Below are positions 48,701 through 61,934 of a stretch of DNA of 64,000 nt, piece after piece. The stretch's first letter is position 1. The number at the start of each line of letters is the position of its first letter. A program made the translations under genes and the position numbers. The notes under the pieces were generated by a model that was not told the origin of the DNA, searched no databases, and saw nothing but the letters and a program-made list of their open reading frames with translations. Origin of the DNA: Vitis vinifera (taxonomy: Eukaryota; Streptophyta; Magnoliopsida; Vitales; Vitaceae); assembly GCF_030704535.1 (NCBI RefSeq), contig NC_081817.1:27901001-27965000 (forward strand). The letters are read 5' to 3'.

Positions 48701-50745
48701 GTAGTCAAATTAAGACATGAAATTTAGAATTTGATGACATGTAGCATAAGACTAATTAGAAGTGTCACCTTAATCATTGTTTAGTTGAATTTTAGATTTC
48801 CATTTCCAGGCAACCAAGCAAAGATGGATTGTGTGACCTTCCTTCCTTGGTCTTTTGGCTACTTGATTTGGATGAGGAATGATAGAGAACTTGGTTTCAA
48901 TTATGAAACATTTAATCATTGGATTGTTTGAATGTAATAGAATTATTAGTTGATTTAATTGTACTAAAATCTTAGGGCATGTTGAATTTAGAATCTTAGA
49001 TGAGTAATTTTTTTAAATATTTTTAATAATTAAAATAATATAAATTTAAACCATTGATATATCTTATTTCAACCATTCTCTATCTCTATCTTTAAAAACT
49101 TTTGTTAAGGGACAACCAGAAAAATAATATATTAATGCTATTCATTATTATTAAAAAAATTAAAAATTTTAAATATTAATTATGAAAATCTATAAAATTA
49201 TACAATCAAAATACTAAAAACATTAAAAAAAAAAAGAGGTTTAGATTTTATAAAAAAAAAATCACCATTAACCTTTAAAGGAAAATATCAAAAGAATTAA
49301 AAAATAGTAAGAAAAACAGTTAGAAAATTTCAAATTGGGTTGGACTTTTCAAGGTTTGTTGCTTGTGGGTTTTGGGCTTTGATTGGACAACCCAGCTCAA
49401 GTAGGCCCACAGTGTTATCGGCCTAGCAGGCCCAATAGTTCCCACTACTTTTGGGCTCATTTAGGGATTGAACATGGAAGTTCGGAATTAGTGATTTAAC
49501 TATTTCTGTGTATTTATTTAAGATGAAAAATATATAAATTTTTTGAATTTCTGTTAATTATGTGGACTCATTTGATAGATAACATCTACATGATATGATG
49601 AAGCAACCCTTGCACATAGAATTTTCTCATAGTGTTTGGTTTTTCTTCTTTATCAAAATTATGGCCTCTAGTTTATCTGCTAAGGCCCTGTTTGGAACCA
49701 ATCTATACTTGTACTGAAAAGCTGGCTTGGTCCATAACCTACTTTGATTTGGGCATGCTTGAAGTATTATGACAATGTTTTGGTGTGTAGGAATGAACAT
49801 TTTATTCATTTTTTCTCATTTGTTTTCATATTTGGATAACTTAAATGATAATAAGATTGAAAAAAAAAACCTAGTAAATTTTTTTTTTTTTTATGATTAA
49901 TTTATCTTCATTATTGGTAGGTATTTTGATTCCTTATGTTAGAATTACTATTTTATCACATCATTTTCATTAGGTTTGTATGATTTTTTTATCATTAATT
50001 TTTATTTATTGAATGAATATTATTTTTGTTAGTTTATTATGTAGCTAGAAAAATCTCAAAAATGTTCTTTAAATGAAAATAAAAAATTATATTATATTGT
50101 GTAAGAGTATTATTGTCAATTTATTCAATCCTCCATTCCCATTCCCATCGTTACCAAAAATTGAAATGAAAACAAATTCCAATATTATATTCCTAAGTAC
50201 ATCCAAATACAAAAATTGAAATCGCTAAATTTATTCTTATTTAAATGGCTAAGCTTGTGCACAAAATTAATTCAATGAAAATATCATTTTCTTGCTTTAA
50301 CATAGTCCAACACACTTTTGATGGGTCTATATATTATCTATCAAGATGTTATATTTATTTTTCACACAAATTAATAAGATGACTTGGAGCCTAGACCTAG
50401 CCAACCCCCCCTCACCATATCACATATGCTACTTCTGATTGTAACAACATTGTGTGCTAGGGTTTTACACATTGTGCAACTTCAATATGAGTAACAACAA
50501 ACCATAGGTATAATCTTCATTGTAGTAAACCATCACCAAATCCCCCCAAGTTATCCCTAGTTGTAGTATATAATCCACGTGTTTCGCGTTTTTAACACAA
50601 ATGACACTTACTATATGTATAAGTAATTGATGTTTACAAACAACTTAGATGGATAATTCAACCTTTTCTTCTCAAGAACACTATGGAGAAACCCTCTCTT
50701 GTCTCCAACTCCATGACATTATTACATGCAGAGTTAATTTGCTTC
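45763..50745. other. Spacer between first and second polygalacturonase copies
   Basis: 45763-46700 is the 5' flank of the first copy and recurs, diverged, 5' of the second copy (53728-54780). Shared phrases include gagattgagacgaaagg, gattgtgtaa.ttttg.gcaaaag and ccaaaaatatgga. 46700-49550 is AT-rich with no gene I can support. 49560-50745 is the shared 3' flank of the second copy. AT and CT dinucleotide runs lie at 46076-46109. Confidence 0.5.
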
Positions 50746-53640
50746 TCAGTTCTCTTTGTATACTAGATTTATATCCTTCTGCACAATGCCTTGGCAAGGT
50801 AAGGTCTTGCTGCAGTTGAATATTATGGTCATTTTTGTTGCACTTGTGCCTGTGATGTTCTTGTAGACTATGTTTCTTATTTGGACAGCTGAATTCTGCA
50901 AGCCATAGGATGGAGAATAATTGTGTTGAAGGCAGACAAATGAAGACTTGTGATTGAGTTTGAAGTTGATGATTAGGGTTTACCTGTTCATTGCATGGAG
51001 TTTCTTGATCACAGTAGTTTTGGTCTATGATTATGGGGTTGCTCACATTTTCCATCTTAATGTCTTGAAATACTATGTTTTCAGCATACCCTGATCCTCC
51101 CTACATCATAACAAGAAAGAAAGAAAGAAAAAAAAAAAATTAGTTTTGGGTGTTTAAAAATATAAATAGAATGATGGAATTTTCGAATTAATTGCTTTTA
51201 CAACCGATATGATAATATATGTGAATTAATATATATATGTATTTTAATCAAAACCATGTACATACATGAGCAAAAATTTTTAAAAAATATGAGATTTTAA
51301 TGTGGTTCAATGATGAATGCAATTCTTATGTCCGTGGAGTGTACCAACACTCAACAATCCACTTATCAAAGGAAGAAAAAGGAGTACAATGGTGAAGTTC
51401 CTAGAAAAAAACACCTAATTACAACGGCACTTTTTGAAGAACTAAAATCCTAAAACATAAAAGGTCAGGGTTAAATGTAAAATAAAGACAAACTCGTCAT
51501 TCATTATATAAAATCCTACGAATTGATTGGGACTGATTCATGTTTCACAATTCAACAAGAACACAAACATATATTTAACAGTATTATCTTTTAAATGATT
51601 TTGTAGATTATGAATAAGTTATATGAATAACTATTTTTAAATGGGAATATGGTATATAAACTTTGGATTTTATACATATTTACTTACCATGAGAAAAAAC
51701 TTTTTTTCTTTTTTTTTTTTTTTTTTTCTCACACACATTTGTTTAGCCTATATGATTAAGTTATATAGGATACCTAAGAAATTAAGGATGGTTGAAAACC
51801 AAGTCTTACCTGCCAAGTCTTTATTCTCACTCCATTAGTGGTTCCTATGAGTTTTGCCGTATTCACCATCACATTTGAAACACGAGCTTCTGACTTCCCT
51901 TTTCCTAAGCTCCCAATACTTATCAAAATATGAAGTGGGTAAGGAAAAGGTAGTTGAATTGAACCATGCTTATCAAAATATTCTTCAAAAATAGAACATT
52001 CTAGGGTTTTTCTAGTTTTTTATTTTTATTTTCGCAATCAAACTTTTTCACAAACTATTCTGGGGTATGATAGGATATAATATTCCAGAAAAATCTTTTG
52101 CTTGCCCTCCTTGGAACTAGTTGAGTATAGAGTTTGTTCAAGTAGAGATATGGAACCTGATTCCATGACCTGGTCCACAGGTTACATCTATGGCTTCAAT
52201 GTTTGTTGATCCATTTACAATGGAAATGCAGTCATCACCTTCAAACAATAAAACAAAAGCATCTAAGTCTCATGCAAGATCAGAACTCCTCTGAATTTAA
52301 TTATTTTTTCTCTTGGTTTACCTGTTTTGATTACAGTTTTAATGATCTGAACATTTTCGGACCGTGTCACATGAATTCCATCAGTGTTAGGGCTCTCCTC
52401 TGATGAAGTCACCATGATATTAGAAGCTTGAACATTCATAGATTCCTCAAAGCTAACATGCATTTGCTGGGCATCCTGTACGTTGAGGCCATACACTTTC
52501 AAGTTGTCGCATTGGACGAAGGATACCGCCTGTAAACCAAAGGTGTTCGATAAAAAATCTGTATATCTCCATCCTCATACATAAAACTCCTATAGAATAA
52601 TACTTTTATGACTAAGAGAAGTTATGATCTTTATCGAAGTTATTGATTTAAAGAGAGCATTATGTTTCTACTGTATAATACTTATTCATCTTATTATTTT
52701 ATGCTAAGTAAAACTTCACGAGACGAAGATTGAGGATCAATGGACTTACTGTTGGTGCATTGGTGCAAGGCTGCATGTAAAAGTACTAGAAGTTAGTCCT
52801 TTATTAACACGAGTAGAATTCAATTCAAAGGATTTTTCATACTTGAGTAATGTTGATTTTGCATGAGTTTTTCCACCATATCTTTCCATTGCCATCGATG
52901 GTTCCTTGACCTTCTACTTGGAAGTTTTTTATGTTGTAGAACAAGAGCCATCGGCTCCTATCCTTCGCATAGTCTGAAGGATCTTCAGAAGCCTTGATCG
53001 TTCCCAGGATCTAGTACGTTTAAGCATGAGAGATTTTGAGTTTTTGGGTGATGGAAGTACAAAATTTGATCATACTTGGTGTAAAATTAACTAGAACTCA
53101 CCTTCAACTTTACAGAATCAGATTTGCAAGGGCCTGAAAATGTAATTGGCTTAACATGATACTTCTTATTCTGAGGGACAACAAGCACAGCTGTGTTGGA
53201 AGAACAAGTCTCCTCCCAAGCTGTCTTGAATGCCTAAAACCCCAAGAAAATGGATCATAATTCAATCAAACAGTTGAAAAAACTACATCAATTACTGTAT
53301 CCACTGTTGATGGTACCTCAGTATCATCTGTTACTCCATCACCTTTAGCTCCAAAATCATCGACATTTACCTCTCCCAGTGAAGTTGCAGGAGTACCCAG
53401 CTGATCATACCTTGTGGAATCGACGATTTCAGCTTCGTACTCCATCTGCAGGTTCGCGAAACTTGCCTCAAAGTCAACGGCCCGGTCCTTATCAATGGTG
53501 CCAAAAAATGGGGGGTAGGCACTTGGGCCAGGTGTTCCATCAAGAAAATTAGCAAGATTGTCATCCTGGAAACTGCTAAAACATGAAGGAGAAGAGATCA
53601 AAGTGAAGAAAAGTGAGAGAAAAAGACTTTGTGGAAGCAT
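50746..53640 (-). CDS. GH28 polygalacturonase, second copy, 436 aa, C-terminally shortened
   Basis: Minus-strand exons are 53317-53640, 53102-53233, 52843-53010, 52750-52770, 52322-52529, 52157-52238, 51810-51918, 50984-51100 and 50746-50895. Exon sizes match the first copy except at exons 1, 2 and 9. The frame is open throughout, with a signal peptide and all four motifs: NTD 263-265, GDDC 285-288, GHG 308-310 and RIK 343-345. Two oddities stand out. The exon 7 acceptor (gataag) lacks a pyrimidine tract. The last exon ends at TGA 50746-50748, where the first copy has CGA (Arg), so about 25 C-terminal residues with two cysteines are lost. The coding start is 53638-53640; an upstream in-frame ATG at 53686-53688 is less likely. 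It may still be active, or be at the start of decay. Confidence 0.8.
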
Positions 53641-53719
53641 TTTGTGAGAAATCAAAGCTTGGTATAATGGTGTAATGAGAGTGAACATGCTATGTCATTG
53701 TGGGCTTAGAGGCTTACAT

Positions 53720-53727
53720 ATTTATAG
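53720..53727 (-). promoter_or_regulatory. Putative TATA box of the second polygalacturonase
   Basis: The minus strand reads CTATAAAT about 80 bp before the ATG, the same word and spacing as in the first copy. Confidence 0.6.
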
Positions 53728-55500
53728 AAAAAGTGAATGGAAGTTGGACTTGGACAAGCAATTGGATGATTGAGAATGATTTTTCATGAGCAGAGGTACA
53801 GATTGAGGTATAAGAGATTGAGACGAAAGGGTTACTTTCTACAAATACCTAAACGTTGGATATTGTATATATATTCTTAATTTTATAAGATTCAAAACAC
53901 TGCATAATGAAAAACAATTTAATTCATATTCTATTTTTTTAATCAGTAACAAAGGTGATATTTATTTTTTCAATTGAAATTTGAAAAAAATAAAATAAAA
54001 AATCTATTCTAAAATATTCAAGCCTTAATAAACCTTAAAATTTCTTTTCTCAAGCGAAGATTAATAAATATCCTTGAATCTACAATATAACTTATATGAA
54101 AATACCATTAATAGGAGAAATAACCCATATTCGATCAAGTCTTATATATACACTAACATAATTGATAATATACTCTACAATTCACATCTCTTTGCTACAT
54201 CAATTTTCAAATACAATTATGGATCATGAAATATCATTCTTACCATATGTAGTGTGGTATGAAATGATAATTCTCTTTTTTGGTTACTCCTTTTTTATAT
54301 ATATCCACATGGGAAAATTCTTAGACATATGCCTAATTGCAATGAAGATGATCCATCTTCCAATTAGCAAAACTGCAAGAATTTCTTCACGAAATGACTT
54401 ATAGAAAGTATACTTGAAAAAAAATAAAAAAAATACAAATGAGCATTGTTCAAATGTATATAGACTTTAACCTATTAGTATTGGCATGCATGGGTCAAAC
54501 AACCATGGACAGATCTAGAATAATGGGTATTTCCCATTTTGATTGTGTAAGTTTTGGGCAAAAGAAAAAGGGTGTTAAGCTAATTACCAATTTTATCTCA
54601 TGCATATGTCTATCACTATCACATAACTAATAGAACCATGCTGATCACAATCAACTTGGTAGTCATCACCAAATGCCAAAAATATGGATCCCCAACCCAC
54701 TCATATGAGATTTGGATGTTTATTTAGATAGATTAACCTTTCTCTAACATGTTAAATTTGGATAGATTAAACCCAATTATGAATCAAAATTAGTTTTTCA
54801 AAATATGTTGAGTTCTTTTAGTATTTTAAGCTCACCAGCTAATACTAGTTTTTCCTATCATATTCAAACAATAAATAAGTACCTTAATAGTAGAAAAGAT
54901 TAAATGAAAATTTCAAAAGAATTAAAAAATGGTAAGAAAAATAGTTAGAAAATTTTCAATAATTTCAATAAATTTTAAAGGAAAAAACATAATTTTTTGT
55001 TTTAAAGAATTCAATAATGAAAAATGTGACCAATCAACTTAATTTTTTAAATCCTCTAAGGGTGAGGCTTGTATGACATGTTTTATAGGTTGTCATTTTA
55101 ATGAAACTCTTGTCTCATTAATCATACAACAATGATGATAAATAATGTTAATACTATATCAGCTAATGAGAACCTGATTAGGGGATCTAGAAGAGCTCAC
55201 ACTATGTTACTAGTATCTTTTGATTCAATGTAAACGATATTTTATATTTTGTTAGATCCAAAAGAATCTTGTGTGATCAACTTGATCATCTAGGGTAAAT
55301 AATGATGCATCAACTCATTATAAAGTCATATAGACTTGCGTTATAAAATAAGAAGTTTTTACTTAGTGATAGACCTATCTATATACTTGAAAGGTAGTAT
55401 GACATGTTGTACAAATTATCATTTTGATGAAATAATTTTCTGGTTGTTAGGCAGAAGTTGATTTCTAGAAGAACGACATAAAATTCCTTAGGTTTTTTTT
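53728..55500. other. 5' flank of the second polygalacturonase and AT-rich spacer
   Basis: Up to about 54780 the sequence is related to the 5' flank of the first copy. From 54800 to 55500 it is AT-rich and may contain further decayed retroelement sequence, which I could not assign. Confidence 0.4.
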
Positions 55501-58082
55501 TCCTTATGATACAAGTGAATGTGATTTGATATCCTTGAAGGATAATTAATCAACACAATAATAAACAGATGCGCACCTAAAGCATTGTAAAATAGTTGAA
55601 ACAAACAATAATATATATCCTAGTAGGATAAGGATTTATTATAATGATAAATGAAATCGAGGCATGCCTAAAGCGTGATAGACTTATCAGCTCAAATGAT
55701 GTAAGTCCCTAGAAGAGGAAAACTCGTGAAAAACTTGACACTCTCATAGAGGCCATAAAAATAAATGATTAGTCTAAAATTGATGAATGTAGAGTCCCTA
55801 GAGAGACACAAATAACACAGGTAGCTCTTGAAGATGCATGCATATATTGAACAAGTAGGCCTTAAAGAGGTGCAAATGGAATGAATAGCCCTTAGAGAGA
55901 CACAAATATCTAAAAAGATTTCTATTAGTTATGTACATGACATGAGAAAGATGATATGAACATAATGTTTGTATTCATCTTGCTTCTAGATAGTTGTTGA
56001 TATCATGAGGAATGATAAAGATTTCAAATCATGAATTGTATAAGAATCTTGACATAGAAATAATTGGCCAAAATAGAAAGATGTAAACAAACAAAAGATG
56101 TTGATCTTATTGAATATAAATGGAGCTAAAGTCTAACATTTGAAGATGTAAAAATTATTGGATACCAATGAGAAATTATACAAAAGTGTATTTGAGATAA
56201 TGCAAAAATTGTAGCATAAGGTGTATTTAGAAACCTTATATTGACTCTTGTAATGGCTCAATCATATTCCTAACAATCAAGATTGATCATCCTTGAAGGA
56301 TTTAAGATGCACTATATAATATATATGGATCTATAGATATGTTCAAATCCTTTAAGGATTCAAACTACATGAAGCAATAAAGTCCTTAAAGGATAATGTT
56401 GAAGCAAATACATCCCTAAAGGATATAAGATACTTGAAGCACATAATTTGAAACATTGTGTATTCAAGAGGCTACAAAAACCCTTGTATGGATTAAGAAA
56501 CCCAAATGCATGTGTTACAATCATCTTATTGAATATTTGTTGAGGGAAGAATATGTGTATAATTTTATTTATCCATGCATGTTCATTAAGAAATTATCAA
56601 TTGGAATTGCAATTGTTGTAGTATATACAAACAATATGCATCTTTCTAAAACTCTTGAAAAGCTCATAAGAATAGTTGACTACTTGCAAAGAAAGTTTGA
56701 AATGAAAGATCTTAACAAAATTTTTCTTGACCTGTAGATTGAGTACTTACTAAATAGAGTGTTTTTTTATTAATTAACATATATAGAAAAAAATCTTAAA
56801 GCACTTTTAGATAGACAAATGGTATGCATTAAGTTCCCCATCCTTGGTCGTTCACTTGAAGTGAACAAGGATCTATTTCATCCTGAGGAAGATAATGAAG
56901 ATTTGCTTGGTCCAAAAGTACTATATCTCAATGCAAATTGGTGTTCTACAGTAACTCAAAGACATTGGAATGAAATCAACATATATTGTGTTATTTTCTT
57001 GGAACCACGAATATGAGTTTATTTTATGTAAAAAGAGTATAATCACAATTCTTAGATACACAAATGTCGATTACCTTTCGAATCCTTACAAAGCTAGGTC
57101 TCAAATAGGATATATGTTTACTTGTAGTGATATTACAATATCATTATGATCAGTAAAGCAGAGCATGGTAGCTACTTCTTCAATTCATTTAATAATACTT
57201 GCAATTCATGAAGCAAGTCAAGAATGTGAGTGGTTGAGATCTATAATCCAATCTATTTGAGAATCATGAAAACTAGCTATCTTCTATTAAATATAATTTG
57301 ATAATGCTATATGAAGATAATGTTGCATCATGTATTGAAGAAATTAAAGAATGATATATATTAAGGGTGATATAACTAAGCATATGTTGCTCAAGTTCTT
57401 TTACACCATGAGCTCCAAAGGAGGGGTGAAATTAATGTAATACTCAAGAAACTCATATATAATATTATGATGCAACCAACTCAAAGATCTTCATGCTGAG
57501 CAACTAAAGAAGTTATAATCATGTCAACATGATTATACTTTTGGGATACACTGACTGGAAAAAGTATATTCATTGACTGGAAAAAGTATAATCATGCAAC
57601 AGTCAAGAAACTCATATATAATATTGGGATGCGTCGACTCAATGATCTTCATACTGACCTACTAGAGAAAGTATAATCACATTAAGATGAGAGAGAGTAG
57701 ATTGATAAGGATATCACTATACTATACTCTTTTTCCCTTTATTTAGGTTTTATCTCATTGAGTTTTACTAGCAAGGATTTTAATATGGTAGTTGTAGTAG
57801 TCCAAAAGCATATTATACTTTTATTCCTTCACTAGTTGTTTACTTATAGGGTTTTTTTTTTCCTAGTAAAATTTTAATAAGACATACTCAAAGAATGGTT
57901 GTCATTTAAGGGAGAATATTATAAATATTTATGGTAGTTTGTGGGTATCATGTTTGTACTATTACTATATTGGTATTACCCTTGGCCTATAAATAAGAGT
58001 TATGAGTTAGTAAAGAGAGACCGAATAACTAAGTTATTTTCTTTTCGTTTTCTCCTTTAATCTTTATGTTTATTTCATAACA
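55500..58082 (+). mobile_element. Decayed Ty1-copia retrotransposon, pol region and 3' LTR
   Basis: Translation across frames gives scattered copia pol pieces in the right order. They are VFKRLQKPLYGLRNPNA (about 56459, the reverse-transcriptase SLYGLKQ block), PCMFIKKLSIGIAIVVVYTN (where intact copies have YVDD), FEMKDLNK, SLEVNKDLFHPEEDNEDLLG, QRHWNEI, and further on LYEDNVASCIEEIKE (RNase H). Stops and frameshifts are many. A purine tract aagggagaa at 57908-57916 is followed by a putative 3' LTR of about 165 bp ending cataaca at 58082. It includes the phrase cctataaataaga. I found no 5' LTR, so the 5' end is missing or unrecognisable. Confidence 0.75.
57440..57680. repeat. Local repeats before the copia 3' LTR
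   Basis: The phrase caagaaactcatatataatatt occurs at about 57442 and 57602. The word actggaaaaagtat occurs at about 57555 and 57577. The phrases gatcttcat.ctgagc and gatcttcatactgac follow each long copy. It is a tandem duplication of about 160 bp with internal rearrangement. Confidence 0.7.
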
Positions 58083-60516
58083 AATAAGATTTTATTTATT
58101 TTTTAATTTTACTTAAACCTTAATACATTATTAATACTTAATGGTAAGCGCTACTTTTTGGGTAATAATATTTAATTACCATTAATTTTAACTTAAAATT
58201 TTTTTAAATCTTTTCCCTATTTTATCATCCTAAATATTTTTTCTACAAGTGTACTCTTCACAATTTAACTATCCGACAAGGAAGTTCAAAATCATTAAAA
58301 AAGAAAAACAAGTCATACATCCAAAGAAAATGAGAATATTTGACAAAGATTCTATATTTATATCAATGTTATACTCTATTATATTAAGTGAATTAAGTTG
58401 GAGAATCTGGGTATCACAATTCTTTAGATTGAAGACATGGATATGCATAAATACTATTTATTTATAGACGATATAAAATATAAAGACACTTATAAGTATG
58501 AAATACGTAGTTTTATATGTTAAAAAGCTAAGTTTGTGTCAAGGGAAACATCATTTTCTTGCTTTAACATAGTGTAACACACTTCGGATGGAATTTTTAT
58601 ATAAAGGTTTTTTTTTTTTTTTTGGGTTCAATTTTTAACTCAAATTGATAAGATGGCTTGCAGCCTAGACCTAGCCAACCCCCTTCACCATACAATACAT
58701 GCTGCTTCTTATTATAACAACAATATGTGCTAGGGTTTTACACATTATTCAACTTCAATATTAGTAACAACAAACCCCAGCTAGCTATAATCTTCATTGT
58801 AGGAAACCATCACCACCCCAAGTTAACCCCATTTACAGTATTAATCCACATGTTTCACCATTTTCGTTGACACATGAACACTATGGAGAAACCCTACCCC
58901 TAGTCTCCAACTCCATGACATTAATACATGCAGAGTTAATCAGCTTCTCAGCTCGCTTTTTATACTAGATTTATATCCTTCAGCATAATGCCTTGGCAAG
59001 GTAAGGTCTTGCTGCACTTGAATATTGTGGTCATTTTTGTTGCACTCATGCCTGTGATGTTCCTGTAGACTATATTTCTTATTTGGACAGCTGAGTTCTG
59101 CAAGCCATAGGATGGAGAATAGTTGTGTTGAAGGCAGACAAATGAAGGCTTGTGATTGAGTTTGAATTGATGATTAGGGTTTACCTGTTCCTTTCATGGA
59201 GTTTCTTGATCACAGTAGTTTTGGTCTATGATTATGGGGTTCTTCACATTTTCCATCTTAATGTTCTGAAATACTATGTTGTCAACATTCCTTGATCCCC
59301 TGATCCTCCCTACATCATAACAAAGCAAAAAAAAATGAAAAAAAAAAAGAAAAAAAAGAAAAAAAAGGGTTTTCGAGCTATTAAAATATAAATAAAATGA
59401 TAGAATTTTCAAATTAGTTGCATCTACAACAAATACAATTATATATGTGAATTCATGTATGTAAAAATATATTTAACAGAAATATGGTGTAAATTCTCTT
59501 GTTTTGATACATATTTACTTTGCATATAAAAACTTCAAGAAAGAACCTTCATTTTTTTTGTTTGGTCTCACACATTTGTATGTGTACATGTGTTTGTTTG
59601 CCCCATATGACTAAGTTATATAGGATGCCTAAGAAAGGATGACTGAAGTCTTTATTCTCACTCCAATGGTGGTTCCTATGAGTTTTGCCTAATCCACCAA
59701 CACATTTGAAACCTGGGCTTCTGAATTTCCTCCTCCTAAGATCCCAACGCTGGAAATGAAAATCATGAGAAGTGGGTAAGGGAAAGGTAATTGAATGTGT
59801 AGTGCCAGCGAAAGCTTTGATGCAAACAATGTTAGTTCAAGAACACAAAGATAAAACAATCACACATACGGTACACGAGGTTTTAACGTGGTTCGGCCAA
59901 CCATGCCTACATCCACGGATGAGAGAGAATAATTTCACTATACAATAGAGAATATTACAGAGGATAAAACCAGATACAACTATTGGGTTTGATTACTACT
60001 CAAAAAGTGCTATTTTGTAGCTTGTAATTAATCCTTTTAAATACTTTTGAGTAGTAGTTATTGCCTTTTAACTCAATTAACATGTTAAGGACCCTTGCAA
60101 TCATTTCTAATCAAATTGTGTAAGTTTTGGTGTTTTTGATAGCTTTTTGATCACCAAAGCAATCCGAGATTGAGGGAGAGTTGTATATAGTTCATGGCAA
60201 AGCTTTTGGAAGCTCAAATTCATGAAGAACCAAGCTTTGGAGCTCCATAGCCCTTTGCCAAAGTCGTTCAAAGTATGCAAGGAGAGAGGAAAAACAGAGT
60301 GAAGGAAAACAGAGGACAGCAGCTGCAGTCTTCTTTCGCACTTTTGGAGCACTTCCCGAAGTCCATTTTCTACATTCTATATACCATTTCAAAGCTCAGG
60401 AAGTCAAGAATCCAACGCTTCAAACCGTGTACGATTTGGAGCTGAAATGAGGAAGTTATAGCCTTTGGAAGATGACTGCTCTAAGCTGAAGGAAGGATTC
60501 AGCAAAGTGTTGCGAA

Positions 60517-60699
60517 ATCAGCCTTTTGTTGCGAGAATTTCGCAGCCTTTTTGTACAGTGCTTTGGATTTCCCCTGAAGTTTCACGCCGCGATGGAAGCC
60601 AAACACCACAAGATGAAAGCCAACTTCGTAGAGGTGTGGAATCAGCCTTTTGCTGCAAAGAAATTTCGCAGACCTCCTTGTGCACCTGCGAAATTTCGC
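60517..60699. repeat. Duplicated module with GCGAAATTTCGC palindromes inside the nested LTR
   Basis: The phrase aatcagccttttg(t/c)tgc followed by a.aatttcgcag occurs at about 60518-60547 and 60640-60670. A perfect 12-bp palindrome GCGAAATTTCGC lies at 60688-60699, and partial versions lie at 60512, 60531 and 60717. Confidence 0.75.
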
Positions 60700-60871
60700 A
60701 GACACCATTTTCTCTTGCGAAATGGTCCCTAAAGCTTCCCGATATTTGCGACCGACACTTTTGGATATTTTTCTTCAGATATTTTTGTATAAATTTCCAT
60801 TTTCTCCTTGTATTCAGCCACTCATGTAATTCCTTAGCTAGGAAGTATCTAAGGAAGGGTAAATTACCTTC

Positions 60872-60880
60872 CTATATAAA
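60872..60880 (+). promoter_or_regulatory. Putative TATA box of the nested LTR
   Basis: The word CTATATAAA occurs in the middle of the LTR, where the U3/R border of a gypsy LTR is expected. Confidence 0.5.
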
Positions 60881-61916
60881 CTCCCTTGCATCCACTGTAA
60901 TCATATATGTAATCCATATCGATCAATATATAGAATATACAGAGCCTTGCTCTGTTTTTCCTTCTCTTTCATTTTTCATTTCTTTTTCTTTCTAGCCAAC
61001 CAAACTCTGAGAATTTTTCCTCAGAGGATGAGAGGCTAAGCTTTTTGTCTCTTGGAGTAAGGTAAGCCGGGTAAGTTTCCACATGCATAATTTGGAAGTT
61101 TTGTTGTTTTAGTTTTTAATGAAGAGAAAGTGTGACCCGTTAATGGTTTTTATCTTTTTAGTTAACTTAAAACGCCTTTAAATCACCTGGGCCAACACTT
61201 GGTAAGGCAAGTGATCTCTGTCCATGGAGATGCACTAGTTTACCCCTTTCGAGCCTCTGGGAGGTGACTTGAAGGTAGGATTTTCTAGAATAGCCAACAC
61301 TTGGTAAGCTTTTGGACTCCTAGGAGACATCCATTAGTTATCTCTTGCGAGCTTTTGACGGGTAATCCAAGGTTAAAGATCACCTTGAATGGCAAGTGCT
61401 AGGTGAGAGGTATGAGCCATTGCAAGGTGCATCAGTGAGAGGGATTTAGTGTTTGAACCCATTAATGGGAAGCATCTGTACAACACCGGTTGGAGAAGGA
61501 ACTATATGTTAATTCTCTAATGCGAGGAAAAGAAACAAGTGACCGAAACTCCCTTTTTGTATGAGGAATCTGAGCCTAGTGATCTGAAATTCCAAGAAAC
61601 ATTTTTCTTTGTAAGTAAAATCAGTTACTATTTTTGGTTAGTTTAAAACCGAACTTTTTCCATTTAAACAAGTTTATGTTTTCTTTTAAAGTTAACCTTG
61701 AAATGAAAAGGCACCAATTCAACTTTGAATTAATATCATTTGTGAAGTGAAAACCCATTCCAGTGAACGATCCTAGAGCCACTATGCTATAGTAGCTTTG
61801 TCTTTGCTACCCTAGTATATGGTGTAATAGGTTATAAATTTTGTTGATTACTCCCTCAATCAAGGAGCACCAGCTGGACACGAATCAGTTGAGACACCAA
61901 GTGGGCACGAATCAAA

Positions 61917-61934
61917 TGGCGCCGTTGCAGGGGA
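61917..61934 (+). other. Primer binding site, tRNA-Asp type
   Basis: The 18 bases TGGCGCCGTTGCAGGGGA lie two bases after the LTR end. As I recall the 3' end of plant tRNA-Asp, they match its complement with one mismatch. Athila-like and related gypsy elements use this primer. The tRNA match is from memory. Confidence 0.6.

Larger units (their letters stand above)
59990..61914 (+). mobile_element. Nested Ty3-gypsy-type LTR, about 1.9 kb
   Basis: It starts TGATTACTACTC (59990), ends CACGAATCA (61914) and is followed two bases later by a primer-binding-site-like sequence. A TATA box and mRNA-leader-like layout sit inside. The open frame at 60465-60995 is LTR sequence, not a gene. No coding part and no second LTR are present, so this is an LTR plus a scrap of leader. 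The exact right junction with the outer element (about 61990-62010) is not resolved. Confidence 0.65.

Noticed and set aside
53266-53688. Upstream start (53686-53688) for the second polygalacturonase
   Set aside because: The 16 extra residues would place the signal peptide away from the N-terminus; the start at 53640 aligns with the first copy.
60465-60995. 176-codon open frame
   Set aside because: It lies wholly inside the nested LTR and spans its TATA region and palindrome module, so it is not a gene.
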